From positions 1,736,001 through 1,800,000 of the forward strand of contig JACZZP010000018.1 of assembly GCA_015183035.1 (NCBI GenBank): a DNA stretch of 64,000 bases, given 5' to 3'. This document shows, one piece after another, positions 1-11,128 of this stretch. Each line of letters begins with the position of its first letter. Positions within the stretch are counted from its first letter, which is position 1. Origin of the DNA: Meloidogyne chitwoodi. Lineage: Eukaryota > Nematoda > Chromadorea > Rhabditida > Meloidogynidae. The translations under genes were made by a program, and so were the position numbers. Under the pieces are notes generated by a model. The model made no database searches. It was not told the origin of the DNA and saw nothing but the letters and a program-made list of their open reading frames with translations.

Positions 1-155
1 AACAAAGTTTTAACAAAAAAAACTTACTATGACATTGAGAAGGAATTCGCTTAAAAACGTATGACAATTCAGTGTCTCGTAATTTGAGTTGTTCTTCTCT
101 AATAACCAAATCATTTAGAGTTGAAGCACTCGTCTGTTTAATAAAAAATAAATAT

Positions 156-1273
156 TTATTTAAAAAATCTGACCGTTGTTTCAACTTTTTTGTTAACACA
201 AGTATCTGTTAGTTTTAATTGTTGTTTGTCGTCATTTTCTGGTTGTTCAGGTTTTTCTCTTTTTTGTTTCTTTTTAACACATTCAAGATCTCCATTTCCA
301 TTTTCTAAAATTAAAATATCATCTTGCCCATTTGCTTCATTATTTATTTGACATAATTTTTGTTCTTCTTTTTGCTTAAAAAAACTTTAATTAATTTTAT
401 TTTTTATTAATTTACCACATCTTTAGACTCAAATCGTAGTCTCATTGCCAACTCTTGAAATACACAAATACTAGGGTACACATAAAGAGCATAATTTATC
501 AAACTTTTTTCATTATCCCTTCTATTTGCTGCTGTTAGACAACGAACTTTTTCATAATTATTATCAATATCATCTTTTACCTAATTTCAATTTTTTAATT
601 TTAAATTAATCTAAAAAAACCTCTGTCCAAATGTATGTATGTGGATCAGGGAAAGGAGGCAGAAAATTTGGAAAATATTGTGGATGTGGACGAGGATCAG
701 AAATTCGAAGCAATGGAGGAGACTTTACTGGCGATTGTGATAAAACTGAAAAACAATTAATAAACAATTTTATTTGTTTTTCAAGTTTATTTAAATTAAA
801 AAACAAACATGTTTTGATTAAAACATGTGTTTTTTGAATTATTGTTAAAAAAACCTGTAAATTGAGGCGCTTTTGTTTGTTTAATAGACTGTAAAAACTC
901 AGGAAATTTTTGTACATCAATACCTGAATTAATAATTGCTAGAAACACATCTCCTGGAGTTATAATTGAACGTCCTGTATGTTCACACAATTCTCTACTA
1001 GAAAAGCAAATTTCTGTCAAATCTTAAATATTAAACTTTTAATATATTTTATTTTTTGTTACATTTATGTGCCAAAGCAGTAATTGTATCTAATGCACTT
1101 GTTTGTATACTATTAAAACCTGTAATTTGACATATTGCTGCAGTTGATTGACTTAAAATTCGTCTATGTACTCGATTAACTGTATTATAATTATTGTTAT
1201 TATTTGTAGGAGATGTTTGGCTTGAATTTGAAGTACTTGGTTGTTGTAATTGATCATCACTTTTGCTTGTCAT
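156..1273 (-). CDS. TAF8: TFIID subunit 8 (TAF8)
   Basis: Five exons (1273-1063, 1022-855, 745-621, 580-416, 374-156) join in frame to 295 residues. After a Ser/Thr/Asn-rich N terminus comes a histone fold (about residues 35-110) containing CEHTGRSIITPGDVFLAIIN, close to the CEHTARTQPTLSDIV stretch of animal TAF8. It is followed by the proline-rich signature RPHPQYFPNFLPPFPDPHTY, which matches the HPPHIPSHFPEFPDPHTYI block of the family. TAF8 pairs with TAF10 and helps assemble the TFIID core in the nucleus. The C terminus is Lys/Glu-rich and may serve in nuclear import, as in the human protein. The gene lies 279 bp downstream of the mS27 gene on the same strand, so shared transcription is possible. 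Family call is firm; the last exon is the least certain. Confidence 0.82.
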
Positions 1274-1552
1274 ATTTCAAAATTTAATTTTATTATTTTA
1301 TTTAAATTAATTAATTTAATAAAAATAAATATATAATTAATTAAATAATTAAAACAAAAAAAAATATGTTTTTAATAAAAACAAAGTTTATTTTATACAA
1401 AACAAGTTTATATATTTCTAATAAAGTTTTAACAAAAAACAAAGTTTTGTTTGACTAAAACAACTAAACTAATTAATTATTAAAAACAATTGGTGATTTG
1501 TTGTTGTCGTTCAAATCTCTTCTTCTATTTATTGTTGTATTACTAATAACAT

Positions 1553-3559
1553 TTAATGTTGTTGTGTTGGTAAGTTGGATAGTCCATTTCTTTTCATAAA
1601 TAAATGACAACTTTCCATAGAGGGAATGTCAGAATTTTTTACTTAAAATTTTTTTTTTTAATTAAAAAAATTATTTTTTTAAAAAAAACCTGCTTTTTGC
1701 TGCCATAATTCAACAAATATTATACAAAATTTTTCCAGACTTTTTAAATCAACTTTATGAATTCTTTGCTTTTTTGGCCTATTTAAAGGAGGCAAATCTT
1801 CATCATTTAAAGAATTTTTAAATTTTCTAGGAGGAGCCCAAATCCAAATTAAATTTTGAAAACGAAAGGGAGGCTGAAAAATATTTTTAAATAATTTTTT
1901 TAATTAAAATGAAAAAACCTTTTTCTCTTTTTGAATATTTTCTTCGTCTTTAAAATTATTTTCTTCTTTTTCTTCCAAATTTTCAACATTTTTATTACTT
2001 AATTTTTCATCTCTTTTAGCCTTTCTTTTAGCCTTCAATTCTTTTGTAAGTGCTGGTACAGAAAAGAAAATATTTTCCAAAAATTGAGAAAATTGTTCAA
2101 AAAATTGAAGACAATCCTTTTTTATTTAAAGTAAATTATTTAAAAAATAAAAAAAAACCTTTTCTTCTTCTATTGCCTCTTTAAATGGGACAATAAATGA
2201 AGTCCCAAAAATTGTAAACTGAAAATAAGGCAATCCCAGCGAATCTGGGTCCCTATGAAAAAAAATCCAATAATTCTGAAAACATGTTTCTAGGGGTAAT
2301 TTTGGGCGCTGGTCACGAATCTGAACTCAGATTTCGTCTAACACTTGATTTTATCTATGATTTTCGACAATCAGGGAGAGTGAGGAGAACTTATTTTAGA
2401 ATACCAACACTTTCAAATATGGACAATTTGTATGTCATTCGAAAGAGCTCTTTGAGCTTAGTCGAATGAGATCAAAAACGTCTCAATTAGTCAACTTTTT
2501 ACAAAGTTATGATTGATTGAAATCTCGTTAGAAAAAAAGGTGTCGAGCAGCCGCGGTAATCACCTAAAATGAGCTTATGCCTCCACGGTTTTACGAGTTT
2601 CAATCGCATGTAACTCGGTTCATAATCAATTTCATGAAACGTGAGTGGTACCAATCGATCCAGCTCGACGAGACGAATCGAATAATATGTCTTTTTTTCG
2701 TTTTCAAAAAAAGATCAAGTACTTGATTAAAAATCATAGATAAAATCAAGTGTTAGACAAAATCTGAGTTCAGATTCGTGATCTCCACCAAAAATTACCC
2801 CTAGAAACATGTTTTCAGATTTGTTGAATTTTTTTTTCGTAGGGACCCAGATTCGCTGGGATTGCCGAAAATAATTTTTTAAAAATTAAATTTAATAAAT
2901 AAAAAACCTTTTTGGCAAAAATATTTGCTTCTTCAAAATAACCAGTTTTCATCATTCCAATAACCAAATAAGCAATAAAATCGCTAACAGTTAGCAAAGT
3001 TTCGGAGTCATGCCATAATGAAACTTTTTAAAAAAATAATTTAATTTAATTAAATAAATAAAAATACCAATATTTCTTCTCAAAATGTCTCCTTCACAAT
3101 TTCTAAATGAAAATTCAATAAGAGATAAAATTCCAAAAGGTGATTGTGTATTGTCCAAAAACAATTTCCAAACATTTTGGGCATCAGAAAATCTTCTTTA
3201 AAAAAAAAATTAATTAATTAATTAAATTTTAATTAAAAAAAAATAAACCCATTTTTCAAATTTTCATTAATAGCATTTTCAACAGCAAATTTCATTTGCC
3301 AAAAGGGAAATCCTTGTTGCTGCAAATCTTCTATTTTTTTTTGTTTTTTTGTTTTATCATTCCAAATAATTGGATAATTATTCGTTGTTGTTAAATATTG
3401 TTTACCATTTTTTGAATAAATTAATTTATTTTTTAAAATTAATTGTGAAGAAATAAAAGAAAAAGAAGAAAAATAATTATTTGAAAAAGCAAAATAAAAT
3501 AATGAAGACGATGTTGTTGATAATTTTGTATTTTTAAATAGAAAATTCATTTTATTCAC
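1553..3559 (-). CDS. MRPS27: Probable mitochondrial small-subunit ribosomal protein mS27
   Basis: A multi-exon gene with a basic, Ser/Phe-rich N terminus like a mitochondrial presequence. Recognisable blocks in order: a segment ending IEDLQQQGFPFWQMKFAVEN, then RFSDAQNVWKLFLD, SPFGILSLIEFSFRNCEGD and LLTVSDFIAYLVIGMMKTGY. These follow the helical-repeat (PPR-like) pattern and order of animal mS27. A Lys/Glu-rich stretch and a segment ending LEKFCIIFVELWQQ follow, and the last exon ends SNLPTQQH at 1553. mS27 sits on the small subunit of the mitoribosome. The first of two nearby starts (MNKMNF) is taken; MNFLF at 3550 is equally possible. One intron carries a 638-bp MITE. The match to mS27 is by pattern and block order from memory; another PPR-like mitochondrial protein remains possible. 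Confidence 0.55.
2229..2866. mobile_element. hAT-type MITE A, 638 bp
   Basis: A foldback element inside an mS27 intron. The ends are inverted copies starting GGCAATCCCAGCGAATCTGG. Both sides are flanked by the direct repeat GAAAATAA (2221-2228 and 2867-2874), a perfect 8-bp target-site duplication as made by hAT transposases. Arms are about 150 bp with a few indels. No coding capacity is visible. The inner arm sequence resembles the 438-bp MITE at 9903 and 41773 (shared GGCAATCC ends and a TAGGGGT stretch), so they look like one broad family. Confidence 0.9.
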
Positions 3560-3782
3560 AACAAAATACTGAGAAAAGAAAATTTAATTTTAGAAAAAAA
3601 TTAAATGTTTTTTAAACAAAAAAATAAAAATGTGCAAGTTGGTTAGTAGCGATTAAGTGTTACAGCCCAACTATGCGCAGAATAGTATGCTAAATTAAGA
3701 GAATTAGAGATATAAAGAAAAAACTAAAGATTATTTGCGCTTACCTGTTAGACGTATAAACAAAATAATTAATGGCTCTACT

Positions 3783-4407
3783 ACTTTTCGTTAATAGACT
3801 TTCCGTCAACGGACCATTCGTCAATACCTTTCGTCAATGGACTTTTCGACAACAGAATTTTCGTCAACGGACTTTTCGTCAATGAATAAAATTGAAAAAT
3901 CAAGAGAAGAAAACTAATAAAAACGGTAAAGATCGTTTCAGAGTCGGCTGTTTCAGCTAGCCGGTTGTTTTTGGCGATAACTTTTTTACTTCTAAACCTA
4001 TCTGAACAGTTCTTTTATTAATCAGAAGCTCTCGATAAGCTGATTATTTTTACCAATTAGGTAAATCCAATCAGATATCATTCCAGTAAAAGTTACAGCA
4101 TATAAATTGGAAAGTCGCGATTCGTGTTTTTCAAGCGTCTTTTTTATAACTAACTGATATGATCTTTCCATTAGTGTAAAGAATCCACTTTTCGAGCTCA
4201 TTCAATTGACATCAAAACTATTTGAAATTGTTTAAAATAAAAAAAAAGTTATCCTAGCTATTTGAAACGATCTTTACCGTTTTTAATTAGTTTTCTTCTC
4301 TTGATTTTTCAATTTTATTCATTGACGAAAAGTCTGTTGTTGAAAAGTCCGTTGATGAAAGGTATTGACGAATGGTCCATTGACTGAAAGTCTATTGACG
4401 AAAAGTC
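3783..4407. repeat. Foldback element between divergent genes
   Basis: Two inverted arms of roughly 180 bp flank about 260 bp. Each outer arm is made of degenerate copies of a 15-17 bp unit, consensus GACTTTTCGTCAACG, and each inner arm contains AACGGTAAAGATCGTTTC or its complement. I see no clear target-site duplication. The element fills most of the interval between the mS27 start (3559) and the gene starting at 4591, so it sits where a bidirectional promoter would be expected. The central part resembles repeats in the introns near 59-61 kb. Confidence 0.7.
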
Positions 4408-4590
4408 GCGCTGCCGAATTAATAGAACTTTTTTCTCTTTTTCTTTTCTTTTACTCTCTTTTTATACACTACATTTTCTTTTTTTCTTCTCTTACCTTAA
4501 ATTTTAATTTCTACGTTCATTTTTTTAATAATTTATTTAAAATTTTATTTTTTTAAAATTAATTTTAATTATTTTTTAGAATTTCCATAA

Positions 4591-5146
4591 ATGTTTATTT
4601 ACTCCAAATTTTGGTCTATTCGGCATCCTCAACTTTGTTCTTTTCGAAATTATGTGCCTGAATATAATAAAAGGAAATTGAATTGGTTTTCTAGAAAATT
4701 AAGGTTTTTTAAACTTTTCTATAAAATTTTTTAAACTATTAAAATCATTAAAAAATTAAAAAATATTTGTTTCTTTTAGTGGAATATCTGCTCGCTATCC
4801 AAAATTACTACGAGTATTTTTTTTTACTTTTTTATCAAAAAATAATTTAAAAAATTAAAGAATGTTTTTGTTGGATCTCTTTTAGCTTTATTTTTCTATA
4901 AAATTGCCGATGCCCGTTATAAAGATAGTCAATTGAGGAAAAAATTGACTAAAGACGAATATGAAATGTATAAATTAAAGAAAAAGGCTGTAATAGCAAA
5001 TAGACTTTCTTACGGTTTTTTTATAATTTAATTAATTTTATTTTATTATTTAATTTCTAGGCAAAGATCTTTACATTCCTTTTTTTACAAAGGATGTTGC
5101 TACGGAACAGGACGAGAGGACAGACGAAATTTATTTTAAATCTTGA
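4591..5146 (+). CDS. Small single-pass membrane protein, probably mitochondrial
   Basis: Four exons join to about 130 residues. The N terminus is rich in Arg, Lys, Tyr and Ser with few acidic residues, like a mitochondrial presequence. A hydrophobic segment VFVGSLLALFFYKIADA (about residues 51-67) follows, then a highly charged tail with LRKKLTKDEYEMYKLKKKA. This layout recalls small mitochondrial inner-membrane assembly factors, but I do not recognise the family. The stretch TTTTTTAG just upstream of the start looks like a trans-splice acceptor, which supports this ATG. It is divergently transcribed from mS27. Confidence 0.6.
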
Positions 5147-5231
5147 AAAAAAAAGTTTTGTTTAATTTTTCTCTATTTTTTGGTATTTTAAAAATAAGTG
5201 AAATTAGGGGGTTTTCGTACTTTAATTTTTT

Positions 5232-6613
5232 TTATTTTTTATTTTGTCCCATTGATGTTTGAATAGATATAAAACCAGGTCCTTTTTGTAATGTTACGTT
5301 ACTAGTATCTAAAAAAATAAATTAATTTAAAAATATTTATTTAATTAATTTACCACTAGTAAAAATGATATTTGGTGAATTTGGAGGAATTTGAATAATT
5401 TGAGGTGGTTGTACTAAAGCATTATTATTATTAGCATTATTTGTTGCTTCTTTTAATTCTTGTTGAGCATTTGCTAATGGATTGTTTAATCTATTCATTG
5501 CTTCAGAAAGGTAATTATTATCTTTAAAAATTATTTTTTAATTTTAAAATTAATTTAATTAATTAAAAATTAATTAAATTAATTTTTTTTAATTTTTGTC
5601 ACCTCGTTTTTGCCTCAATTTTGGTCCTTTTTCTAAGCTTCCTTTTTCTTCTTCGTTTGATTTATCTTCTTTGGATGCTTCAATATTAATTTTATCAGTT
5701 GAGGATTTTATTGAATTTACTTAAAAAATTAAAAAAATTAATTTTCAATTTTTCTACTATTTTTTACCTTTACCAAAATCTTGTTCAACATAATTTGAAT
5801 TTCTTTGAACATTATAAATTAATAAGCTTGAAGGAATTTTATTATTAAATAAATTATTATTTTTAATTTTTTCGTTTTCATCTTTTTGCTCTTCTATTGA
5901 CTGAGAAGAAATATCTTCTGAACCATCGGCTAAAATTGACCTTTCTTTTTTTAAAACATGTTCGGTTGAATTATTTGATATTATTTTATTTATGTTTTTT
6001 AAACTTTGTTGTGTTTCTGTAGAAACATAATTATTAGTTGTTGTTGTTTTGTTTGGCAAGTTTGTTGAAATTGTAAATGTTGTCAATAACAGAATTGTTG
6101 TAGTATTGTTTGTTGTTTTGTTTGGAAAAAATGTTGTTGAAGAGGTATTGTTGTTTTCATCAGTAAGAATAGGCTGCAAACATTTAAAATACAAATGTTT
6201 GAAACATGTTTTTAATAAACTTTAAATGTTTTTAATAAACTTTAAATACTAAAACTTTTTTAAAAACAAACAAAACATTAGCAAAACAGTTTACCCCTCT
6301 TGTTGTGTTTAAAACATTATTAGATGTTGTAAAGTTTTGCCCAACATCTGAAAATGTTGTATTTTGCAACATTACTGTTGTTCCATTATTTTCTGTTTCT
6401 AACAACTGTATTTTGTTTGTAAAATTAAAACTTGTTTATTAAAATTTACCATTGAAGTTAATGTTGCTGGTGAAGTGTTTTCAGTAGTGGATATTGAGGG
6501 AGAGTCTAAACAATTTTAATTAAATTAATTAAAAAAAAACCATTTTGTGAATTTATTTGTTTCAAGAATATAAACAAGAATAAAATTAGTAGCAAAGGGT
6601 TATTATTGGTCAT
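5232..6613 (-). CDS. Secreted Thr/Asn-rich (mucin-like) protein
   Basis: At least six exons. The first encodes a clear signal peptide (MTNNNPLLLILFLFIFL, then residues ending NSQN). The body is rich in Thr, Asn and Ser with many N-glycosylation sequons (NTSS, NKT, NTT, NFT, NNST), typical of heavily glycosylated surface or secreted proteins. The second half is charged (Glu/Lys), followed by a polar segment and the tail SIQTSMGQNKK. About 290 residues. No conserved domain is recognised. Exon joins are reasonable but the number of small exons makes the exact protein uncertain. Confidence 0.6.
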
Positions 6614-6925
6614 TTTTGCCTTCTAAACTAATTTTTAAATTAAAATTCGCTAAAAAAAAATTAAATTAAAATTAAATTATTTATTTTTTTAAATTTATTA
6701 TTAATCATTTTTTCCAACCTTTTTATTCACATTTTAACAACCCTTGAATTCATGTGTATCAATTTTATTTTTTCAAAATTGTGTTCATTTTTAAATAATA
6801 AAAATTGGTGTAAATCCGCTTATTTTATTTTTTATCTTCTTTTTATTCTTTTTTATTTAATCATCATTTCCTTTTTTCAACTTGTTTTTCCAGTCATCCA
6901 ATTTTTTAACAAAATAAATATTTTT

Positions 6926-6992
6926 GGTCATTTCGGCGCGGAAAGGTCAACGCCAAATAAATATGTGGGCGCCTTAAGGTTTGCGCCGAGAT
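6926..6992. repeat. GGCGC foldback repeat, copy 1
   Basis: Begins GGTCATTTCGGCGCGG and ends TTGCGCCGAGA, giving inverted GGCGC ends around an AT-poor core with AACGCC and GGGCGCC. In this AT-rich DNA such GC blocks stand out. Related copies lie at 7457, 7580, 8815 and 63039. Confidence 0.6.
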
Positions 6993-7252
6993 TACCATAA
7001 TAAAAGCGCCAAAAATATCGGCCTAATGGAGATAATAAGTTTTTGCGCATTAAAACATTTTTATTGTATTGTATGTTTACAATAATATTAAATAAAAATT
7101 GAAAAGTTTATTTTGTGAAGAAGAATAAAGTTGTGTGACGTTTTTAAAAAAAATTTTTTTCCGGAAGATAAAAAAATTAATTAAATTTAAAAAATAATTT
7201 TTAATTTTAAATAAGTGAATATTAAAAGGAAAAACAAAAATTTTAATTTTTT

Positions 7253-8122
7253 CTAAAATTCATTATTTTCGAATTTATCCATAAAATTAAAAATTGAAGA
7301 AACTTCCAATTTTGAAGATATTCCTCTTTTTTTAATTTTATTAAATAAATTTAAATTATTATTATTTATTATTTCATCACTCAATAATCCAAAATTACAG
7401 CCATTATTATTTGAACAACAACAAACCTTAAAAATATTAATTTAAAAATATTTTAGGGGTCATTTCGGCGCGGATATATTTTAAAATTAATTTTTAAAAG
7501 GAAGAGACGCCAGCGGTTTTGCGCCGAAATTTTCTCAAGAACTTAAAAAATTATTTTAATTTATTGTATAAAAAATAGTGTCCTTTCGGCGCAAATACAA
7601 GTTTTTCTCATAAAAACGAAAAGACGCCTTAATTGTTCTGCGCCGAAATTTATTATAAAAATTAATAAATTTTTTTAATTCAAAAAATTTTTTAGAATAT
7701 TAAAATATTTTTTTGTATTTTTAAACAATTTTTTAACACAAGAAAAATTTTTCAATCCATGGTTAAGTGCATTCGTCTTAGATTTTAGTGGTCAGCGGGT
7801 GCAGGTTCGACCCCTCTCAGGGTAAAATAATTTTTATTTAATTTTTAAGTAAATATTAACATACCATTCTATTTCCATCACGTATACAACCATCTCTCAA
7901 ATTTAAAATATTATCACAAATCCCAGCAAAGTCACAGGAATAGACAGTTTGCCCTAAAGAAGATGTTGTATTCATACATTGATTAATTCTTCCACAATTG
8001 GCTATTGGACCTCCCAATAAATCTACTCCTGTTCGGCATAAAATAGCAAAAGAACAAAATGGAGAAGATATTAATAAAAATAATTTTAAAAAATTAATTT
8101 GAAAAAATTGGGAAAAATTCAT
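7253..8122 (-). CDS. Small secreted cysteine-rich protein, Ly6/ET-like ending
   Basis: Two exons. Exon 1 encodes a hydrophobic signal peptide (about residues 1-27, ending SFA) and then ILCRTGVDLLGGPIANCGR, QCMNTTSS, CDFAGICDN and a segment ending RDGNRM. The intron starts GTATGTTAA, and exon 2 opens with VCCCSNNNGCN followed by an Asn-rich tail ending NNEF. The mature part has about a dozen cysteines. The CCxxxxxCN ending recalls the CCxxDxCN end of three-finger (Ly6) and nematode ET-module proteins; that is a resemblance only. Small secreted Cys-rich proteins are common among nematode secreted and effector-like proteins, but no role can be assigned. The intron carries two GGCGC repeats and a tRNA-like sequence. 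Confidence 0.65.
7457..7530. repeat. GGCGC foldback repeat, copy 2
   Basis: Starts GGTCATTTCGGCGCGGAT and ends TTTTGCGCCGAAAT, so the ends can pair as TTTCGGCGC/GCGCCGAAA. It lies in the intron of the Cys-rich gene, just before copy 3. Confidence 0.65.
7580..7650. repeat. GGCGC foldback repeat, copy 3
   Basis: Starts GTCCTTTCGGCGCAAAT and ends CTGCGCCGAAATT. Same architecture and size (about 70 bp) as copy 2, in the same intron. Confidence 0.65.
7752..7824 (+). pseudogene. tRNA-derived sequence
   Basis: Contains an A-box-like TGGTTAAGTG and a perfect B box GGTTCGACCCC with a short T-stem, but no pairing acceptor stem. Lies antisense in the intron of the Cys-rich gene. A tRNA pseudogene or SINE head rather than a working tRNA. 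Confidence 0.5.
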
Positions 8123-9902
8123 ATTTTTTTAAATTTTTATTTGTTGTTAAATTTTAATTTATCTTAAAGAAAGAAATTATTAAAAAAAATTATTTTTAAT
8201 TAAATAAACATTTAATTATAATTAATTTAAAATTTTAGAAAAAATTTTAAATTAAAAAAATAAAAAGAAAACAAATAGGGGGACGTTAGGGCGCAGTATC
8301 ACCCAAAAGGTCCATCTCTCATAACTTTTTGAATTCTTTTAATAGAAATTTGAAATTTAAAAAGGAGATTGTTAAAACAATGGGAAATATTTATTTAAAA
8401 AAATAAAGAGTAAAAGAGATCAAATTTTGTACTATTTTGGGTGCGCGCCAAACCAACACCTTGCACAAACAACTCAAAACGAGCTGTGAAAAGAAGAAGA
8501 AAAATTAGAAAAAAATAAAATAGAAAAATAATCAAGCAATTTAAATAAATAAAATTAATCCTTTCTCTCTTTTTCATATTAATAATTTTTCTAAGGACAA
8601 AAATATCACTTTTTTAGTACTTAAATACTTAATTAATTAATTTAATAAAGAACAAAAATAGAAAAAAATAAAAAAGAACACCAATCCCTTCATTTGGTCT
8701 TTCCTTCATTTAAATTTAACCAATTGGCTTTTTTAACTAAAAAAGAAATTTAAAAAAAAATTGGGAGGAACAACAACTGTTTGATGCCCATAAAGAAAAA
8801 GTTATAAATTGATAGGGTCATTTAGGCGCAGAATTAAAAATTAATTTGTAATAATTCTAAACATGGACGTGATACAATTGGGCGCGGGGTAATTGGGCGC
8901 CTCAAAGTAAATAATGTTCATTCAAGTGGCCGCGTTCTAGTGTCCTAGTTATTATTTCATAATGGTAAAAATTAAAAAATATCTAAAAATGATAAGAAAA
9001 CACAAAAAAGGGCTGCCATCATTCACGTGTACACATAAAAAATCTAATTTAAGAAACTATTCAAAAAAGTAATGTGCAATCACCTGAACATCTTTTTGAT
9101 TATTTAAAAAGGGAAGATGTGCGCCATTCGTTGCGTTTTTTGTGTTTTTCAATAAAATATAAAAAAATTGAAAAAAATTATTTTTATTGCAATTTTAAAA
9201 ATTTAGGAAGACAAAATATTCCAAAAAAAATATTTTCAAAGTTTTTTTCAAAATAAAAATTTCAAAATATCAAAAATTCAAAACCAAGCAAAAATTTCGG
9301 TCAAAAAATGTTGAATATAAAGGAAAATTAATGTTTTATTTAATAAAAGGAAGAAAAAATAATCTCCTCATTTTCGCATCGATTTGACCTATTTTTACTT
9401 CACTCTAAATTTGTGCGCAAATGAATTTTGCGTTTTTGGCGTTTTTTTAATGGTTTAAATTTGTTTTTGGTCTTGAGGAGATTCTGAGCTATAAAATGAT
9501 AAGAAAAAAATAAAGAAAAACATCAAATACAAAAAAATAATTAGTCATCTCCTTTTAAAAACAAGGCGTTTCCAGACCATTAAATTAATTAAATTTGTTT
9601 AAAAATTTTTATTTAAATTAAAGATAATTTATAAATTTCTTAATTTATTTATATAAAATATTTTTAATTGTCAATCACATTTTTTTTATTATTTTTAATA
9701 ATTTTCCCATGTTTATTTACACTTTTTAAGCACATGACATTTTCATTTTTAAAAAAGAAAAAGATTATAAAAACACTTTAAATTATTTATAACCTTTATT
9801 TTATCAGTTTAGAGCAAAGAAAAGAAAAATAATTAAAAAATAATAAAAATAAATATTTAAAAAAATAGCAACGAAATTGGTTGGAATTTAATTGCGAAGG
9901 AC
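8123..9902. other. Intergenic, no gene seen
   Basis: AT-rich spacer. A GGCGC-type repeat lies at 8815-8902 (GGTCATTTAGGCGCAGAA, then GGGCGCGGGG and GGGCGCC). A GC-richer patch at 8281-8460 includes GGGCGCAGTATCACCC. Open frames here (for example 8395-8577 minus) are low-complexity and I do not regard them as genes. Confidence 0.6.
8815..8902. repeat. GGCGC repeat, copy 4 (diverged)
   Basis: Opens GGTCATTTAGGCGCAGAA and holds GGGCGCGGGG and TTGGGCGCC further on. The 5' side matches the other copies; the 3' side is rearranged. Confidence 0.5.
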
Positions 9903-10340
9903 GGCAATCCTTAACAATTGGGGCTCCACCTCAAATATTCGCAGTGGCATAGTAAAAATGTGTTTTTAGGGGTTATCGAGGTCGCTGATTACGAATTTGA
10001 TCTTATCACAAATCCTTATCATTTTATCACTAATTTTAAAAATCAAAGATTTTATCAAGATTTTCGCTCATTTGCTGATTACATGCTGGGCATAGTGGGG
10101 GTACAATGTAAAATGTTACGTTGTTGTAAAAATTTAATGGCAGATTCTTTTTTATTAATAAGCAGAGTAATTTGGAAAGTATCCATGATAAAATCTTTGA
10201 TTTTTAAAATTAGTGATAAAATGATAAGGATTTGTGATAAGATCAAATTCGTAATCAGCGACCTCGATAACCCCTAAAAACACATTTTTACTATGCCACT
10301 GCGAATATTTGAGGTGGAGCCCCAATTGTTAAGGATTGCC
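9903..10340 (+). mobile_element. hAT-type MITE B, copy 1, 438 bp
   Basis: Inverted arms of about 155 bp starting GGCAATCCTTAACAATTGGG surround a unique centre of about 128 bp. Flanked by the perfect 8-bp direct repeat CGAAGGAC (9895-9902 and 10341-10348), which points to a hAT-type transposase. The open frame across it (9918-10277) is a by-product of the arms, not a gene. The second copy at 41773 has the same length and reads the same in the opposite orientation. Confidence 0.95.
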
Positions 10341-10580
10341 CGAAGGACAAAATGTCCTTCAGTCAAAAATATTTCAAAATGTCTCAATTTGTGTTTTGAG
10401 GCATTACCTTCATTTTCAAATTCAATCATTTATACGTTTCATCAACATCTTTAAAAAATCAAAAATTGATAATTTATATTTGGACAAAATGGTCAAAGGT
10501 CATAATGGTCAAATGACTTTTCTGACCATTTTGGACTTTAACATTTTATATTGAGACAGAATAATAGGATATTCTTGTCA

Positions 10581-10829
10581 TTAACCATTTTGTCCAATGA
10601 CCATTTTGTCCATTAAAAAACCTGTTCGACAATTTCCATTACAACAACCAATAAACCCATTATTATTACATCTAACATCTCTTGGCATGATAAAAGACCT
10701 AAACTGTGCAGAAGAAGAAATTTGTTGAGGAGGAAATTCTTTACATCCAAAAGCACATAAAAGAGAATTAATAATTTTAGGAAAAGATAAAAAATAAATA
10801 AAAAATAAAATAACTATTATTTTATTCAT
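10581..10829 (-). CDS. Small secreted cysteine-rich protein, 3' end uncertain
   Basis: Starts with a strong signal peptide (about residues 1-22, MNKIIVILFFIYFLSF then a segment ending INSL), followed by a short mature part with CAFGCKEFPPQQ, VRCNNNGFIGCCNGNCRTG. Seven cysteines in about 50 residues. Either translation runs on to a stop inside the nearby TGGACAAAATGG repeats, or splicing occurs after CRTG at a GTTTTTT donor and a further exon is missed. No family recognised. The MITE at 9903 lies just downstream. Confidence 0.5.
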   Translation of the reverse strand: MNKIIVILFFIYFLSFPKIINSLLCAFGCKEFPPQQISSSAQFRSFIMPRDVRCNNNGFIGCCNGNCRTGFLMDKMVIGQNG

Positions 10830-11128
10830 TTTTTAAAAGTAATTTAAAAGAGGACAAAAAGTAAAAAAATAAAAAATTGACCAAAACACTTGACTGTCTT
10901 CACACAAATATTATTAAAAAGCAAATAGAAATATTAAGGGAAAAGAGGAGAGAATTTAGAAGAAAAAAAAGAAGTTAATCTAGAATTTTTATAATTTTAT
11001 ATAAAAGGTCAAAAACTTAAAATGGTCAAATTTAAAAATGGTCAAAACTTACATTATTGCGTGCATAGAGCAATATTAATTAATTTAATTTATATTAAAA
11101 ACATAACTTTAATAAAGAAATAAAAAAT

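Noticed and set aside
2540..2570. rRNA gene fragment
   Set aside because: Only about 15-25 bases match the 530-loop and nothing around them resembles rRNA.
8395..8577. Open frame with a hydrophobic stretch on the minus strand
   Set aside because: Low-complexity Phe/Leu/Ile run in AT-rich DNA with no splice context or neighbouring exon that would complete it.
9918..10277. A 119-codon open frame, repeated identically at 41836-42195
   Set aside because: It spans both arms of an inverted-repeat MITE and has no protein-like features; its conservation reflects two recent copies of the element.
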